64,000 nucleotides of DNA from Deinococcus carri (GCF_039545055.1 NZ_BAABRP010000001.1:549501-613500), one strand, 5' to 3'; positions 1-25,759 are shown, numbered from the stretch's first letter. The notes: generated by a model not told the origin, from the sequence alone. Translations and numbers: made by a program.

Positions 1-680
<680 letters not shown>

Positions 681-739
681 CCGGCGAGGCTAACAGGGTT
701 AGGCGCGGCGAAAGGCGGCACCGGGCGGGGGACAGCAGA

Positions 740-1192
740 TCACGCCGGGGGCAGGGCCACGTGCCATTCTGCCTTGAGCTGCCCATCCTCGATGTTCAGC
801 ACGGTCAGCGCGGAATTGCCGATGCTGTTCAGAGTGGCGTTGGCCCGGACCGTCTGGCCGGTCTTCATGCAGGTGAAGGTGGAATCCAGGCCGCCCAGGT
901 TGACGTGCGTCGTGTTGAGCAGCTCGTACCGCCCAGCCTGCCGCAGGAGCGCGGCCCGGCCTTGCAGGTCGACGGGGACAAACGACGCAGCAGAGCTGTC
1001 CGTGGGCAGATACCTGAGGACCTTCTCCGGGTTGCCGCTGACCCAGACTAAGGCCGCCTCGTTCCACTTCACCTCGCCGCAGGCTGCCAGAACGTCGGCG
1101 CTGACCGTCACACTGACAATCTGAACGACGGTCATGGGTTGATTGCAACTGGCGAGGGGCGCGAGGAGCAGCAGAGGGAGAAGGCGGCGCAT
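740..1192 (-). CDS. Small predicted lipoprotein of unknown function
   Basis: A 150-residue protein with a short lipoprotein signal: a basic start (MRR), a leucine-rich core and the lipobox LASC with the acceptor cysteine at residue 16. The mature part contains two further cysteines and no domain I recognise. An in-frame ATG five codons upstream (1207) exists, but the start at 1192 gives a normal signal peptide and follows a TACCTT box with a 5-nt gap, as in the leaderless genes around it. Product and role are unknown. Confidence 0.7.
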   Translation of the reverse strand: MRRLLPLLLLAPLASCNQPMTVVQIVSVTVSADVLAACGEVKWNEAALVWVSGNPEKVLRYLPTDSSAASFVPVDLQGRAALLRQAGRYELLNTTHVNLGGLDSTFTCMKTGQTVRANATLNSIGNSALTVLNIEDGQLKAEWHVALPPA

Positions 1193-1268
1193 ATGCGAAG
1201 GTAACACTGCTCATGCTCCCAGTCTGCCCAACAGGTGTGGGTTACGTCCTCAACATAACCCCACCTGC

Positions 1269-1274
1269 TAGACT
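1269..1274 (+). promoter_or_regulatory. -10 box of the leaderless uvrD promoter
   Basis: TAGACT is followed by six bases and then the GTG start of uvrD, leaving no space for a Shine-Dalgarno site. The same TANNNT-to-start arrangement recurs before more than twenty genes here. No clear -35 hexamer is visible. Confidence 0.65.
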
Positions 1275-1280
1275 CCCTGG

Positions 1281-3515
<2,235 letters not shown>

Positions 3516-3537
3516 GGGAGCGGCCAGGCGAGGACCC

Positions 3538-3999
3538 TCAGCCCCGCTCCACCAGGTGCCGCACCTCGCCCGTTCCCGTCCTCAGGAACTGCGTCAGGGC
3601 GAGCGGGTACACGGGCCGGGTCACCACCTCGGCCAGCGGAATCCAGTCATAGAAATAGTCGGCATTGTCCAGCACGGTAAAGCGCCCGTCCGGGAGTTCG
3701 GGCGGCGCGTCCATGCGGAAGTAGAAGCCGAGTTCATGCTGCCGCTTGTGGGGCGGGCCGAAGAAGTTCTCCAGCACGCCCACCAGCCGCAGCGGTCCGG
3801 GCTGGACGCCCGTTTCCTCCAGCCATTCACGGGCCGCGCAGGTGGTGATGTCCTCGTCCGTTGAAAGCGCCCCGCCGGGCAGGAACCAGAAGCCCAGCCC
3901 CTCCGCCGTGTTCGCCAGCAGCCGCTCACCCCTCACGCAGAGAATGGCGACGCGCACGCTGAACTTGAGGCCACCGAGGGGCAGGCGAATGTCGGTCAT
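3538..3999 (-). CDS. Nudix hydrolase (copy 1)
   Basis: Nudix pyrophosphohydrolase of 153 residues; such enzymes cleave nucleoside diphosphates linked to another moiety, and the substrate cannot be read from sequence. The Nudix box is complete: G-x5-E, seven residues, then REWLEETGV, with the metal-binding glutamates present. It is a close paralogue of the next gene upstream (both begin MTDxRLP and share the NFF segment after the box), so a tandem duplication is likely. The start at 3999 follows CAGACT with a 6-nt gap. A 60-nt gap separates it from copy 2 on the same strand. Confidence 0.9.
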   Translation of the reverse strand: MTDIRLPLGGLKFSVRVAILCVRGERLLANTAEGLGFWFLPGGALSTDEDITTCAAREWLEETGVQPGPLRLVGVLENFFGPPHKRQHELGFYFRMDAPPELPDGRFTVLDNADYFYDWIPLAEVVTRPVYPLALTQFLRTGTGEVRHLVERG

Positions 4000-4059
4000 G
4001 GGGGCAGTCTGCCGGGTGGGGCAGGCCGGGGCGTCGGCCTTTTGGCGGAGGGCGGCCCG

Positions 4060-4517
4060 TCACTCCCGGTTGACGATGTGCCGCACGCTGCCTGCGGGCA
4101 CGTCCAGCAGGTCGCGCACCGGCAGCGGCACGACGCGCCTTTCCCGCACCTCGGCCAGCGGGAGCCAGAGGCAGGTGACGTTGGGATTGTCCCTGACCGT
4201 GAAAGAGGTTGGGGGCAAGTCCGCCGGGGCCTCCATCTGGTAGAAGAACTCCAGGGCATGCCAGCGCCTGCCGGAGAGGGAAAAGAAGTTCTCGACCACC
4301 CCCACCAGACGCAGCGGCCCGGCGGGGAGGCCTGTTTCCTCGGTCCATTCACGGGCGGCACTTTCGGGCGTGGCCTCGTCAATGGTGACGGCCCCGCCGG
4401 GCAGATACAGGAAGTCCACGTCTTTTTCGGCATTGACCAGCAAATGACCGTCCCGCAGGCAGACAATCACCGCGCGGGTGCAGAAGATGAAGTCACCGAT
4501 GGGCAGCCGAAGGTCAG

Positions 4518-4521
<4 letters not shown>
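4060..4521 (-). CDS. Nudix hydrolase (copy 2)
   Basis: Nudix family hydrolase of 153 residues, the same length as its downstream paralogue. The box is intact: G-x5-E, seven residues, REWTEETGL. The start at 4521 was chosen because it aligns with copy 1 (MTDLRLP against MTDIRLP) and because its ATG overlaps the TGA of the upstream LRV-repeat gene as ATGA, a typical sign of translational coupling; an ATG 14 codons upstream is possible but unlikely. The coupling implies that the Nudix enzyme and the LRV protein are made together. Confidence 0.9.
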
Positions 4522-5963
<1,442 letters not shown>

Positions 5964-5981
5964 GGGGGCAATATCGCAGAT

Positions 5982-6023
5982 GGCGGATGGCAGAAGGCAA
6001 AAGGCGGATGGCAGAAAGCGGCC
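5982..6023. repeat. Heptamer array (GGCGGAT/GGCAGAA units)
   Basis: Six consecutive 7-nt units: GGCGGAT, GGCAGAA, GGCAAAA, GGCGGAT, GGCAGAA, AGCGGCC. The array fills the gap between the LRV gene start and the stop codon of the VWA gene. Confidence 0.8.
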
Positions 6024-7136
<1,113 letters not shown>

Positions 7137-7165
7137 GCGCGCCTCCGGCGCGGGAGGCGGGAGGC

Positions 7166-7221
7166 GGTACGCGGTGCGCGGGACAAAAACACTGCGTACC
7201 ACGTACCGCGCACCGCGTACC
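7166..7221. repeat. Inverted heptamer pair, perfect 16-bp arms
   Basis: GGTACGCGGTGCGCGG at 7166-7181 is exactly mirrored by its reverse complement at 7206-7221. Both arms read in 7-nt steps (GGTACGC GGTGCGC; GCGTACC ACGTACC GCGCACC GCGTACC). The element lies between the MoxR and VWA genes and could form a hairpin in the transcript. A relative lies at 29425-29495. Confidence 0.85.
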
Positions 7222-8247
<1,026 letters not shown>

Positions 8248-8272
8248 AGGCAGAGGGTAGCGCGTGGGGCGG

Positions 8273-8770
8273 TCAGCGGCGGAGGGCGGGCAGGTCCGCT
8301 TGCAACAGGGGGCCGAGTTCCGCCGCCGTATACGTCCGTGAGGGCAGGCGCACCAGCTTCAGCCCCGCCGAACGGAAGGCCACGTCCTTCACCGCGTCGC
8401 GGTGCTGCTGTTTCTCGTTCTGGTGCGAGCGGCCATCGAGTTCCAGGGCGAGAACCGGGCGGTAGGCCGCCGCGCTGTCCACGATCAGGAAGTCCACGTG
8501 CTTGTCGCGCAGCCGGGCATAGACCGCCCCGCGTTGCGTGTCCGCCGTGATTTTGAAGAGGTCGTTCAGGCGCACGTTCGGGAACACGCGGTAGGGCGTG
8601 GGCGCGAGCACCTTTTCCAGCGTCCCGAAAAAGGCGTTCTCGTCGCGGCTGAAGAAATACCGCTTGACCTCCAGCGGGAGGGTGTCGGGCACGGTGGCTT
8701 GGGGAGGTTCGGCCGTGGGGGCGGCTTTTTCCCTCATCCCGAACAGACTGGCGAGGCAACCGAGGGGCAT
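8273..8770 (-). CDS. DUF2726 domain protein
   Basis: A protein of ~165 residues with a DUF2726 domain: a ...LALELDGRSHQ... segment followed by R, D and AGLKLVRLP, resembling a restriction-endonuclease-like fold with conserved E, D and H. These proteins are often annotated as possible nucleases; activity is not established. The start is uncertain. ATG at 8770 sits exactly on the edge of a dispersed repeat, and an internal ATG at 8737 would avoid that. No Shine-Dalgarno site supports either. Confidence 0.75.
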   Translation of the reverse strand: MPLGCLASLFGMREKAAPTAEPPQATVPDTLPLEVKRYFFSRDENAFFGTLEKVLAPTPYRVFPNVRLNDLFKITADTQRGAVYARLRDKHVDFLIVDSAAAYRPVLALELDGRSHQNEKQQHRDAVKDVAFRSAGLKLVRLPSRTYTAAELGPLLQADLPALRR

Positions 8771-8894
8771 AGGGCGGTGCCCAGAAAGGTTCGACAACCT
8801 TTCTGGGCCGAACGAAGTGAGAAACCGTGATAAGGGCGGCGTGAAGTGGAGTTGCTGCCCAGGACACGCGGCAACTTAACGGAGCGCCGCCCTA
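8770..8894. repeat. Dispersed palindromic repeat R1, copy 1
   Basis: This ~125-bp element starts TAGGGCGG and ends CGCCGCCCTAG. It contains a strong hairpin (CCAGAAAGGTT / AACCTTTCTGG) followed by a second module bounded by GGGCGGCG and CGCCGCCC. Related copies are at 22603, 28689, 31712 and 59599. It carries no coding capacity of its own. Confidence 0.9.
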
Positions 8895-9002
8895 GGCCTG
8901 AGCTTACCGGGCTGTCCCACGCGGCGTGACCGCAAAGTGGCGGCGCGGCCCGCTCCCCTGGCCCCTCCCCCGCGTACACTGAGACACCTTCCGAGTGCCC
9001 CG

Positions 9003-9033
<31 letters not shown>

Positions 9034-9097
9034 ATTTCCGGGTTCGACGGACTGGTTCAAAAAAGTGTTGCCCCACGCCTAATCCGAGGAGACGCTC

Positions 9098-12154
<3,057 letters not shown>

Positions 12155-12172
12155 GCGCCCCTGGCTCGCATG

Positions 12173-12204
12173 GAACGCCGTCCGCTGGGGCGGCGTTCTT
12201 TCTT
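12173..12204 (+). terminator. Rho-independent terminator after the Fe-S oxidoreductase gene
   Basis: GAACGCCG and CGGCGTTC form an 8-bp stem with a 10-nt loop, followed by TTTCTT, starting 19 bases after the stop codon. Confidence 0.8.
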
Positions 12205-12207
12205 CAG

Positions 12208-12235
12208 GCTGGTCGCTGGCGGCTGGAAGCTGGCC
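12208..12235. repeat. Heptamer array (GCTGGNN units)
   Basis: Four units: GCTGGTC, GCTGGCG, GCTGGAA, GCTGGCC. The last three are identical to the array at 37905-37925 and to the reverse complement of the one at 51747-51767. Confidence 0.8.
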
Positions 12236-12272
12236 GCCCCATCCCCAGACGACCCGCGTTAAGATGGCGTTC

Positions 12273-14357
<2,085 letters not shown>

Positions 14358-14366
14358 GGGTGACGT

Positions 14367-15383
14367 TCAGCCAGCCGTGGCCGCCGCGTCCGCGCGGGCG
14401 AGTTCGGCGGTGATGGCCTCGTCCAGCCGGGCGCGCACCTCGGGGTAGGGGAGGGTCAGCGAGGCCCCCGCGGCCGGGACGTGCCCGCCCCCGCCCAGCG
14501 CCACGGCGATATTCTGCGCGCTCACCCCGTCCCGCGAGCGCAGGGAGAGCTTGACCCGGTCCCCGTAGTCCTTGACCATCACGGCGAGGACCGATCCCTC
14601 GGCCCCGCGCAGCAGGCTCACGTAGGATTCCACGTCCTCCCAGGAGGCCCCGGTCCGCTCCAGCATGGAGGCGTCCACCCGGGCCAGCACCACCCGGCCC
14701 CCGTGCAGGAATTCCAGCGTGTTCAGCACCTCGCGCAGCAGCGTGTAGTAGCTGCGGGGGCGCTGGCCGAGCTGGTCGTTGAGCCAGCCCAGCCGTGCCC
14801 CGCAGGCCCGCAGGCGGGCGGCGACCTCGAAGGTCCGCGGCGTCACGCTGTCGAAGCGGAAGGAGCCGGTGTCGGTGTTCAGGCCCAGCATCAGCGGTGT
14901 GGCGATGGCCTCCGACCAGGGCACCCCCAGCGCGTCCACCACGTCGGCCACCATCATCGCGGTGGCGGGCTGGCCGGGGTCCACCACCAGGGCGGCGGCG
15001 CGGCGGGCGTTGGTGCCGTGGTGATCCACGTTCACCACCTCGCCCGTGAAGGTGCTCAGGTCGGCCCCTGCCACCCGCGCGGGGTCGTTGTTGTCCACGT
15101 CCAGCACGGCGGCCAGGGCACCGGCGGGCCACGCCGTGAGCGGCGCGCTCAGCTCGCCCTCTTTCGGCAGGAAGCGCAGGTAGCGCGGCGCGTCCAGCGG
15201 GGCCACCACCGTCTTGCCCAGCGCCCGCAGCGCCCGCGTCAGCCCCAGCACGCTGCCCAGCGCGTCCCCGTCCGGGTTCTCGTGCGAGAGGACCACGATG
15301 GGGCCGGGGTGCATCTTCAGTTTCGCCGCGACGGCCGCGACATCCTGGGCGTAGTGGGGGGCGGCCTCGTTGATGCCGGTCAT
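14367..15383 (-). CDS. nrnA: DHH-DHHA1 phosphoesterase, NrnA-type nanoRNase / pAp phosphatase
   Basis: A 338-residue DHH-family phosphoesterase. The first metal motif is HENPDGDALGS (residues 34-44), the DHH motif is in VDHHGTN (near residue 119), and the DHHA1 substrate loop GGGGHVPAAG is near the C-terminus. This arrangement is that of NrnA, which degrades 2-5 nt RNAs and dephosphorylates 3'-phosphoadenosine 5'-phosphate. The ATG at 15383 lies 7 nt behind TATACT. The gene converges on the beta-lactamase-like gene with a 9-bp gap and no obvious terminator between them. Confidence 0.9.
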   Translation of the reverse strand: MTGINEAAPHYAQDVAAVAAKLKMHPGPIVVLSHENPDGDALGSVLGLTRALRALGKTVVAPLDAPRYLRFLPKEGELSAPLTAWPAGALAAVLDVDNNDPARVAGADLSTFTGEVVNVDHHGTNARRAAALVVDPGQPATAMMVADVVDALGVPWSEAIATPLMLGLNTDTGSFRFDSVTPRTFEVAARLRACGARLGWLNDQLGQRPRSYYTLLREVLNTLEFLHGGRVVLARVDASMLERTGASWEDVESYVSLLRGAEGSVLAVMVKDYGDRVKLSLRSRDGVSAQNIAVALGGGGHVPAAGASLTLPYPEVRARLDEAITAELARADAAATAG

Positions 15384-15390
15384 GGGGCCG

Positions 15391-15396
15391 AGTATA
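15391..15396 (-). promoter_or_regulatory. -10 box TATACT of the leaderless nrnA promoter
   Basis: TATACT on the minus strand ends 7 nt before the ATG of nrnA, an especially clean example of the local leaderless arrangement. Confidence 0.7.
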
Positions 15397-15442
15397 CGGG
15401 GAGGGTCAGAAAGCGGCGTCAGGGGAAGTGAGACGAAATTGC

Positions 15443-15462
15443 GTTGATTCCCTGGAATCAAC
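15443..15462. promoter_or_regulatory. Perfect 20-bp inverted repeat, possible operator
   Basis: GTTGATTCC, two bases, then GGAATCAAC: 9-bp perfect arms. It lies about 47 bp upstream of the nrnA -10 box and about 185 bp upstream of the divergent gene's -10 box. No U-tract follows, so an operator is more likely than a terminator. The rest of this 275-bp gap shows no gene. Confidence 0.5.
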
Positions 15463-15658
15463 CGGGCAGAGCAAGTGGCAAAAAGGACGGGATGGCGGCG
15501 ATGGACCAAGAGCGGGTGAGCCTACGTTTCTCCTGGCAAGAAAGGTAAGGGGCCGCCCCTGAGCCTGTGGCCCCTGGAGAACCTTCGGTGCCGTCCCGGA
15601 TGTTCTGGAATCAGAGCCATCCCGTGTGAGAACCCGCCCCCGCGCTATGCTGCCGGGC

Positions 15659-16327
15659 GTGCCGACACGTCTGGACCTGGCCGCCCTGACCGCCGACGAG
15701 CTTCAGGCGCTGCTCGGCGAGGGGGCCGCCCAGGGCTGGCTGCCGGAGGTGAGCCGCGCCCGCCTGGAGGGCCGGCCCCTCGCCGGGCCAGTCCTGCACC
15801 CTACCCTGACCTTCGAGGCCCTGGAGGAACGCCCCTGGGGAGCCACCCCGGAGCAGGCCCGCACCCTGGCCGCGCTGGACGGCGAGTTGCGGGCGGCGGG
15901 GGCCGAACCGCTGGGCGTGTTCTACGTGCCGCTGCTGAGCGAGCTGCGCCACCAGCGCGCCTCCCTGTTCGCGCCGGAGGTGGCCGCCGCGCTGCGCTGG
16001 AGCGAGACGCCGGATTCGCCGCGCGCCGCCCGTCCCCTGGTGCAGGCCGTGACCTGGCTGCGTGACCGGGCCAGCGGCGTGGCCTGCGTGTTCAGCACGA
16101 CCGCCGACGCGCGGCCCGCCCCGGCCCTCAGCGAGGAGGTGGATGTGCGCGTCCTCCCCGGCGCTGGTCCCGCCGAACTGCTCGCCGCGCACCGGGCCGC
16201 CACGGCGCGCCACGGGCGGGGCGGGCGGGTGGCGGGGCTGGAGGGCTGGGTGCGCGCCTGGCAGGAACTGCACGCGCTGAACGTGGCCGCCTGGACCCGG
16301 CGGGGCCTGCTGCTCGACGAGGACTAG
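15659..16327 (+). CDS. Hypothetical protein
   Basis: A 222-residue protein rich in Ala, Leu, Arg and Glu, with no signal peptide, membrane segment or domain I recognise. The start was set at GTG 15659 because TATGCT lies exactly 7 nt upstream; an ATG at 15647 falls inside that -10 box and is therefore unlikely. Codon use is typical of the neighbours, so the gene is probably real. It is followed by the HAD gene 45 bases downstream on the same strand. Confidence 0.65.
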   Translation: MPTRLDLAALTADELQALLGEGAAQGWLPEVSRARLEGRPLAGPVLHPTLTFEALEERPWGATPEQARTLAALDGELRAAGAEPLGVFYVPLLSELRHQRASLFAPEVAAALRWSETPDSPRAARPLVQAVTWLRDRASGVACVFSTTADARPAPALSEEVDVRVLPGAGPAELLAAHRAATARHGRGGRVAGLEGWVRAWQELHALNVAAWTRRGLLLDED

Positions 16328-16372
16328 TCACGCCCCGCTGACCCGGTTCGGCCCTGCGCCAGAATGCCCCGC

Positions 16373-17005
16373 ATGACCCCTTCCCCCCGGCCCGCGCCCC
16401 GTCACGTCGCCTTCGACTGGGGCGGCGTGTTTACGGTCGGCACCTTCGACGGGCGCAGCACGCAGAACATGGCCGACCGCAGCGGCGTTCCGGTGGCCCG
16501 GGTGCGCGAGAGCTACTTCCGGCACGTGCGGCAACTGGAGGTCGGGGAATGGACCCTGCCGCAGTTCTGGGACGTGATGCAGGCCGAGACGGGCATCACC
16601 CTGCCCTACGCCGACTTCGAGGCGCTGTACCTGAGCAGCATCCATGACAACCTGCCGATGTACGCCACGCTGGAGTGTCTGCCCGCCGGAGTCCGGGTGG
16701 GCCTGCTGAGCAACAACTACCCGGTCGTCAGCGACCACCTGCGCCGCGACCCCCGCTTCGCCCGCTTCGACGCCCTGGTCTTCAGCAACGAACTGCGCCA
16801 GAAAAAACCCCACCCCGACGCCTTTGCCGCGCTGGCGGAGGCAATGGGCGTGCCCGCCCCCCAGGTCGCCTTCGTGGACGACGTGCAGGAGAATATCGAG
16901 GCGGCGCGGTTGGCGGGCTTCCACGGCCTGCTCTACCACCACGAGCGCCATGCCGAGTTCGAGCGCGAGCTGGGGGCGTGGCTGGGGGTGCCCGTCGGCG
17001 CTTGA
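16373..17005 (+). CDS. HAD-superfamily hydrolase
   Basis: A 210-residue haloacid dehalogenase-like hydrolase. The four motifs can be read: motif I FDWGGVF, motif II LLSNN, motif III lysine in RQKKPHPDAF and motif IV VAFVDDVQENIEAA. Motif I has glycine where many phosphatases have the second aspartate, as in the YihX/epoxide-hydrolase-N branch that reads FDxGGV, so the exact activity is open. The start at 16373 lies 7 nt behind CAGAAT; an ATG three codons earlier is an alternative. Confidence 0.85.
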   Translation: MTPSPRPAPRHVAFDWGGVFTVGTFDGRSTQNMADRSGVPVARVRESYFRHVRQLEVGEWTLPQFWDVMQAETGITLPYADFEALYLSSIHDNLPMYATLECLPAGVRVGLLSNNYPVVSDHLRRDPRFARFDALVFSNELRQKKPHPDAFAALAEAMGVPAPQVAFVDDVQENIEAARLAGFHGLLYHHERHAEFERELGAWLGVPVGA

Positions 17006-17160
17006 GGGTGTGAGGAGAGGTTGACAGCCCCGCGACAGCCTTCCAGGAAGGCCCGGCTTCGACTGCCGCCACGATCCGTTCCCGCAGGTCAAGCCCGTAT
17101 CCCCGCCCCCCGACAATTCCCCGCATGGTCTCATTCTGAGAACTGCTCTAAGGTTGGGCC

Positions 17161-17937
17161 ATGCTTCGCGTGCTGTTTGTGGGAGACGTGTACGGCCAGC
17201 CGGGCCGCCGGGTGCTGAGTGCCCATCTGCCGACCCTCCGCCCGGATTTCGATTTCATCATCGTGAACGGCGAGAACGCTGCCGGGGGCTTCGGCCTGCA
17301 TCGGGAGGCCGCCGAGGCCATCCTCAAGGCGGGGGCCGACTGCATCACGCTGGGCAACCACGCCTGGCACCACAAGGACGTGTACGCGCTGATGCTCGAC
17401 GAGGCCCTCTATCCCCTGGTGCGGCCCCTGAACGTCTCCGACCCCGGCACGCCGGGCATGGGGTGGCGGACCTTCGAGGTCGGCGGAGAGCGGCTCACGG
17501 TGGTGAACGTGCTGGGCCGCGTCTTCATGGAGGCGGTCGCCAATCCCTTTCTGGCGCTGGACGAGCTGCTCTTGCGGCCTGACCTGGGCAGCGTCTTTGT
17601 GGACCTGCACGCCGAGGCCACCAGCGAGAAGGCGGCGCTGGCGTGGCATCTGGACGGGCGGGTGGCCGCCGTCATCGGGACGCACACGCACGTGCCCACC
17701 GCCGACACCCGGATTCTGCCCGGTGGCACCGCCTTCCAGACCGACGCGGGCTTTACCGGCCCCACGAACAGCATCATCGGGGCGGACCCCGCCGCGCCCA
17801 TCCAGAAGTTCCTGACCGAGCGCCCCCACCGCTTCGCCGTCGCGGGCGGCCCGGCGGAGCTGAACGGCGTGATTGTCCAGATAGAGGGAGGGAAGGCGCT
17901 GAGCATTGAGCGTTACCGTTACGTCGAGGAGGCCTGA
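17161..17937 (+). CDS. ymdB: YmdB/DR1281-family metallophosphoesterase (2',3'-cyclic nucleotide phosphodiesterase)
   Basis: A 258-residue dinuclear-metal phosphoesterase of the TIGR00282 family. Diagnostic segments are [37 protein letters not shown], and [13 protein letters not shown] near residue 180. Homologues in D. radiodurans (DR1281) and Bacillus (YmdB) hydrolyse cyclic nucleotides such as 2',3'-cAMP. The ATG at 17161 sits 6 nt behind TAAGGT. The ppc gene follows after 15 bases on the same strand. Confidence 0.9.
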   Translation: MLRVLFVGDVYGQPGRRVLSAHLPTLRPDFDFIIVNGENAAGGFGLHREAAEAILKAGADCITLGNHAWHHKDVYALMLDEALYPLVRPLNVSDPGTPGMGWRTFEVGGERLTVVNVLGRVFMEAVANPFLALDELLLRPDLGSVFVDLHAEATSEKAALAWHLDGRVAAVIGTHTHVPTADTRILPGGTAFQTDAGFTGPTNSIIGADPAAPIQKFLTERPHRFAVAGGPAELNGVIVQIEGGKALSIERYRYVEEA

Positions 17938-17952
17938 AATGGGGCGAGCAAC

Positions 17953-20448
<2,496 letters not shown>

Positions 20449-20997
20449 TTACTGACCTGCCTGTCCCCGCCGCAGGGCCTCGCTGCCTTCCCGCACGAGC
20501 TGCGCCGCGCGGTTGGGGCCACGCACGGCGAGCACCTCGAAGCCCTTGCCCTTGGCGGCGTTGTAGTTGACGAAAAACTGCTGGAGCTGCTCGACCACGC
20601 GGCCGGGCAGCCCGTCCACGTCCCTGACCTGCTCGTACAGGTGCGATGTCTCGGCCACCGCGAGCAGGCGGTCATTGCGCACCGTCTGGCCCTTCTCGGT
20701 CTGCTCGGCCTCCATTACTCCCAGCAGGCGCACCTGCATCAGGCAGCCCGCGAAGGTCGGCTCATCCGTGAGGACCAGCACGTCCAGCGGGTCGCCGTCC
20801 TCGCCCAGCGTCGAGGGCACGAAGCCGAAATCCAGCGGAAAGGTCATGCCCTCGGCCAGCAGGCCGCCCAGCTCGAACAGCCCCGACTCCGGGTCGTAGT
20901 CGAACTTGCTGCGCTTGCCCTTGGGCGTCTCCACAATCGCGCGGCAGGTCTTTTTCTCGGCGTCGAGCCGGTGCGGAAGCTTCGTCAGGTCAGGCAT
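20449..20997 (-). CDS. ppa: Family I inorganic pyrophosphatase
   Basis: A 182-residue soluble pyrophosphatase that hydrolyses PPi to drive biosynthetic reactions. The family signature DGDPLDVLVL lies near residue 65, preceded by DFGFVPSTLGE, and the C-terminal part has the basic KGFEVL segment. The ATG at 20997 is 6 nt behind TACCAT, consistent with a leaderless transcript. Its TAA stop begins on the base immediately after the ppc stop codon on the other strand. Confidence 0.93.
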   Translation of the reverse strand: MPDLTKLPHRLDAEKKTCRAIVETPKGKRSKFDYDPESGLFELGGLLAEGMTFPLDFGFVPSTLGEDGDPLDVLVLTDEPTFAGCLMQVRLLGVMEAEQTEKGQTVRNDRLLAVAETSHLYEQVRDVDGLPGRVVEQLQQFFVNYNAAKGKGFEVLAVRGPNRAAQLVREGSEALRRGQAGQ

Positions 20998-21102
20998 GGC
21001 GGGATGGTAGCGGGGGTGGGGGGGCGGGGGGCAGATGGAAAAGCTTAAGCTCCAGCGGCAGAAGCTCTCTGCTCCCGTCCCTCTACCCTTAGCATGTCTC
21101 TC

Positions 21103-22557
<1,455 letters not shown>

Positions 22558-22602
22558 GTGTCAGGGGGTAGGGAGAAATGCTTTAGCACAAGCTTCTTTC
22601 CC

Positions 22603-22729
22603 TAGGGCGGCGTGCAGTGGAGTGGACGCCTGAGACATGCGGCAACGCAACGGAGCGCCGCCCTTTTTGCGCTTCTCGCTTCGCTCGGATAGGTTGCCAA
22701 AAAGCGGCAACCTTTCTGCGCCCGCCCTA
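22603..22729. repeat. Dispersed palindromic repeat R1, copy 2 (module order rearranged)
   Basis: This copy begins with the GGGCGGCG...CGCCGCCC module and then carries the AAGGTTGCC/GGCAACCTT hairpin module in reverse complement. In the other copies the hairpin comes first. Relative to the hairpin, the second module is inverted here. Confidence 0.85.
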
Positions 22730-22760
22730 ACCCCTAACCCCTCACGCCTGACCCCTCCTG
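22726..22760. repeat. Heptamer array, right arm (CCTAACC units)
   Basis: Five units: CCTAACC, CCTAACC, CCTCACG, CCTGACC, CCTCCTG. It is complementary in pattern to the array at 22544 on the other side of the R1 element. Confidence 0.8.
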
Positions 22761-22775
22761 CTACCATGCTTCCCG

Positions 22776-24401
<1,626 letters not shown>

Positions 24402-24424
24402 GGGAGACACGTTACCGTGGGGCC

Positions 24425-25624
24425 ATGACTGCTGGCGACTCACCCACCTTCCCGCCCTTCCCGGACCCGCAGCGTGCCTGGGCCTACCTCCCGGCGACTC
24501 CCCTCGCCGGGGCGGCGGGCGGACCCCTTGGCGGCCTGACCTTCAGCGTGAAGGACCTGTTCGGCGTACCGGGTTGGCCGCTGCACGCCAGCACCCGTGC
24601 CCCGGTGCCCGACCCCGGTCCCAGCGTGCTCGTCCGCCGACTGCTGGCGCTGGGGGCCAGCGCCGTCGGCAAGACCCATCTGCACGAAATCGCGCTGGGC
24701 ATCACGGGCATGAACGGCTTTGGGGGAACGGCGCATCCCTTCCTGCCGGGGCGCGTTCCGGGCGGCAGCAGCAGCGGTGCGGGTGTCAGCGTGGCGCTGG
24801 GGCAGGTGGCCGGAAGAAAGGTGGATTTCGCCCTGGGCACCGACACGGGCGGCAGCATCCGCGTGCCGGCGGCGTGGTGCGGCGTGGTGGGCTACAAACC
24901 GACAAAGGGCCACCCGGCCTGGAGTACAGAAGGGGTGCTGCCCCTCTCCGGCACCTGCGACCACGCCGGACCCCTCGCGCGCGACGTGGCGACGGTGGTG
25001 CGTGTGCAGGAGGCGTTGACCGGACAGGCGGTGGAGCGGCAGGCATGGCAGGGCGTCCGGGTGGGCCTCTGGCTCCCCGAGGGCTGGGTCACGGAGCCGG
25101 TGCGCGAGGCTGTCCTGGCCTTTGCCGCTCGCCTGACAGAACGGGGCGCATCGGTGGAGGCCGTCACCTTCCCGGAAGTGCTGGACGCCTACTCGCCCAT
25201 CGTGCTGAGCGAGGCGGCGCGGGTTCACGCCGGGGCGCTGCGGCGGGAGGACCCCGGCTTTCTGCCCTTCACCCTCGCCTCGCTGCGGCAGGGGCAGGCG
25301 CTCACGGAGGCGGAGGTGGCGGCCGCGTTCGAGCGCCGCGCCGCCTACCGTGCCCTGCTCGACGACCTGCTCTCCCGCTTCGACGTGCTGCTCGCCCCCA
25401 CCGTCCCCACCCCACCGCCCCTGGTCGGGCAGGACGAGGTGGACCTGCCGGAGGGCCGCCTCCCCCTGCGCCGCGCCACGTTGCGCCTCAACACCCCCTT
25501 CAGCCTGCTGGGTGCGCCCACCGTCGCCCTGCCCACGTCCGTCCCCTTCGTGGGCGTGCAACTCGTGGGCCGCCACGGCGAGGACGACCGCCTGCTGGGC
25601 CTAGCGCTGGGGCTGGAGGGGTAA
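24425..25624 (+). CDS. Amidase-signature family hydrolase
   Basis: A 399-residue amidase-signature enzyme, shorter than the ~480-residue GatA subunit, so a stand-alone amidase is more likely. The Ser-cisSer-Lys triad can be placed: lysine in FSVKDLFGV, the GGSSSGAG loop, and the nucleophile serine in [21 protein letters not shown]. The substrate is unknown. The ATG at 24425 follows TACCGT with a 6-nt gap. Its TAA stop forms the first bases of a MITE-like element. Confidence 0.88.
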   Translation: MTAGDSPTFPPFPDPQRAWAYLPATPLAGAAGGPLGGLTFSVKDLFGVPGWPLHASTRAPVPDPGPSVLVRRLLALGASAVGKTHLHEIALGITGMNGFGGTAHPFLPGRVPGGSSSGAGVSVALGQVAGRKVDFALGTDTGGSIRVPAAWCGVVGYKPTKGHPAWSTEGVLPLSGTCDHAGPLARDVATVVRVQEALTGQAVERQAWQGVRVGLWLPEGWVTEPVREAVLAFAARLTERGASVEAVTFPEVLDAYSPIVLSEAARVHAGALRREDPGFLPFTLASLRQGQALTEAEVAAAFERRAAYRALLDDLLSRFDVLLAPTVPTPPPLVGQDEVDLPEGRLPLRRATLRLNTPFSLLGAPTVALPTSVPFVGVQLVGRHGEDDRLLGLALGLEG

Positions 25625-25759
25625 TACGGATTCCGTCTGTTGCGTTTACCCATCGGAAAAGAGCCGATTTGCAAACTCCACGCCCGGAACCCGTTTTTCT
25701 CCCACTCGCTCTGCTCGGATGGAATCACTGCGTCAACGATTCCATCGGGGTCCGTATTA
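25622..25759. mobile_element. MITE-like element, copy 1
   Basis: This 138-bp element has terminal inverted repeats TAATACGGATTCCG and GGTCCGTATTA. It carries an internal hairpin (ATGGAATC / GATTCCAT) and a CTCGCTCTG segment shared with the copies at 39293 and 59698. It overlaps the amidase stop codon, and its right end runs into the -10 box of the next gene. It has no coding capacity. Confidence 0.75.

Noticed and set aside
8770..8894. Insertion sequence remnant
   Set aside because: The element recurs at constant ~125 bp in several copies with no transposase homology and intact palindromic ends, so it is a short dispersed repeat and not a broken IS.
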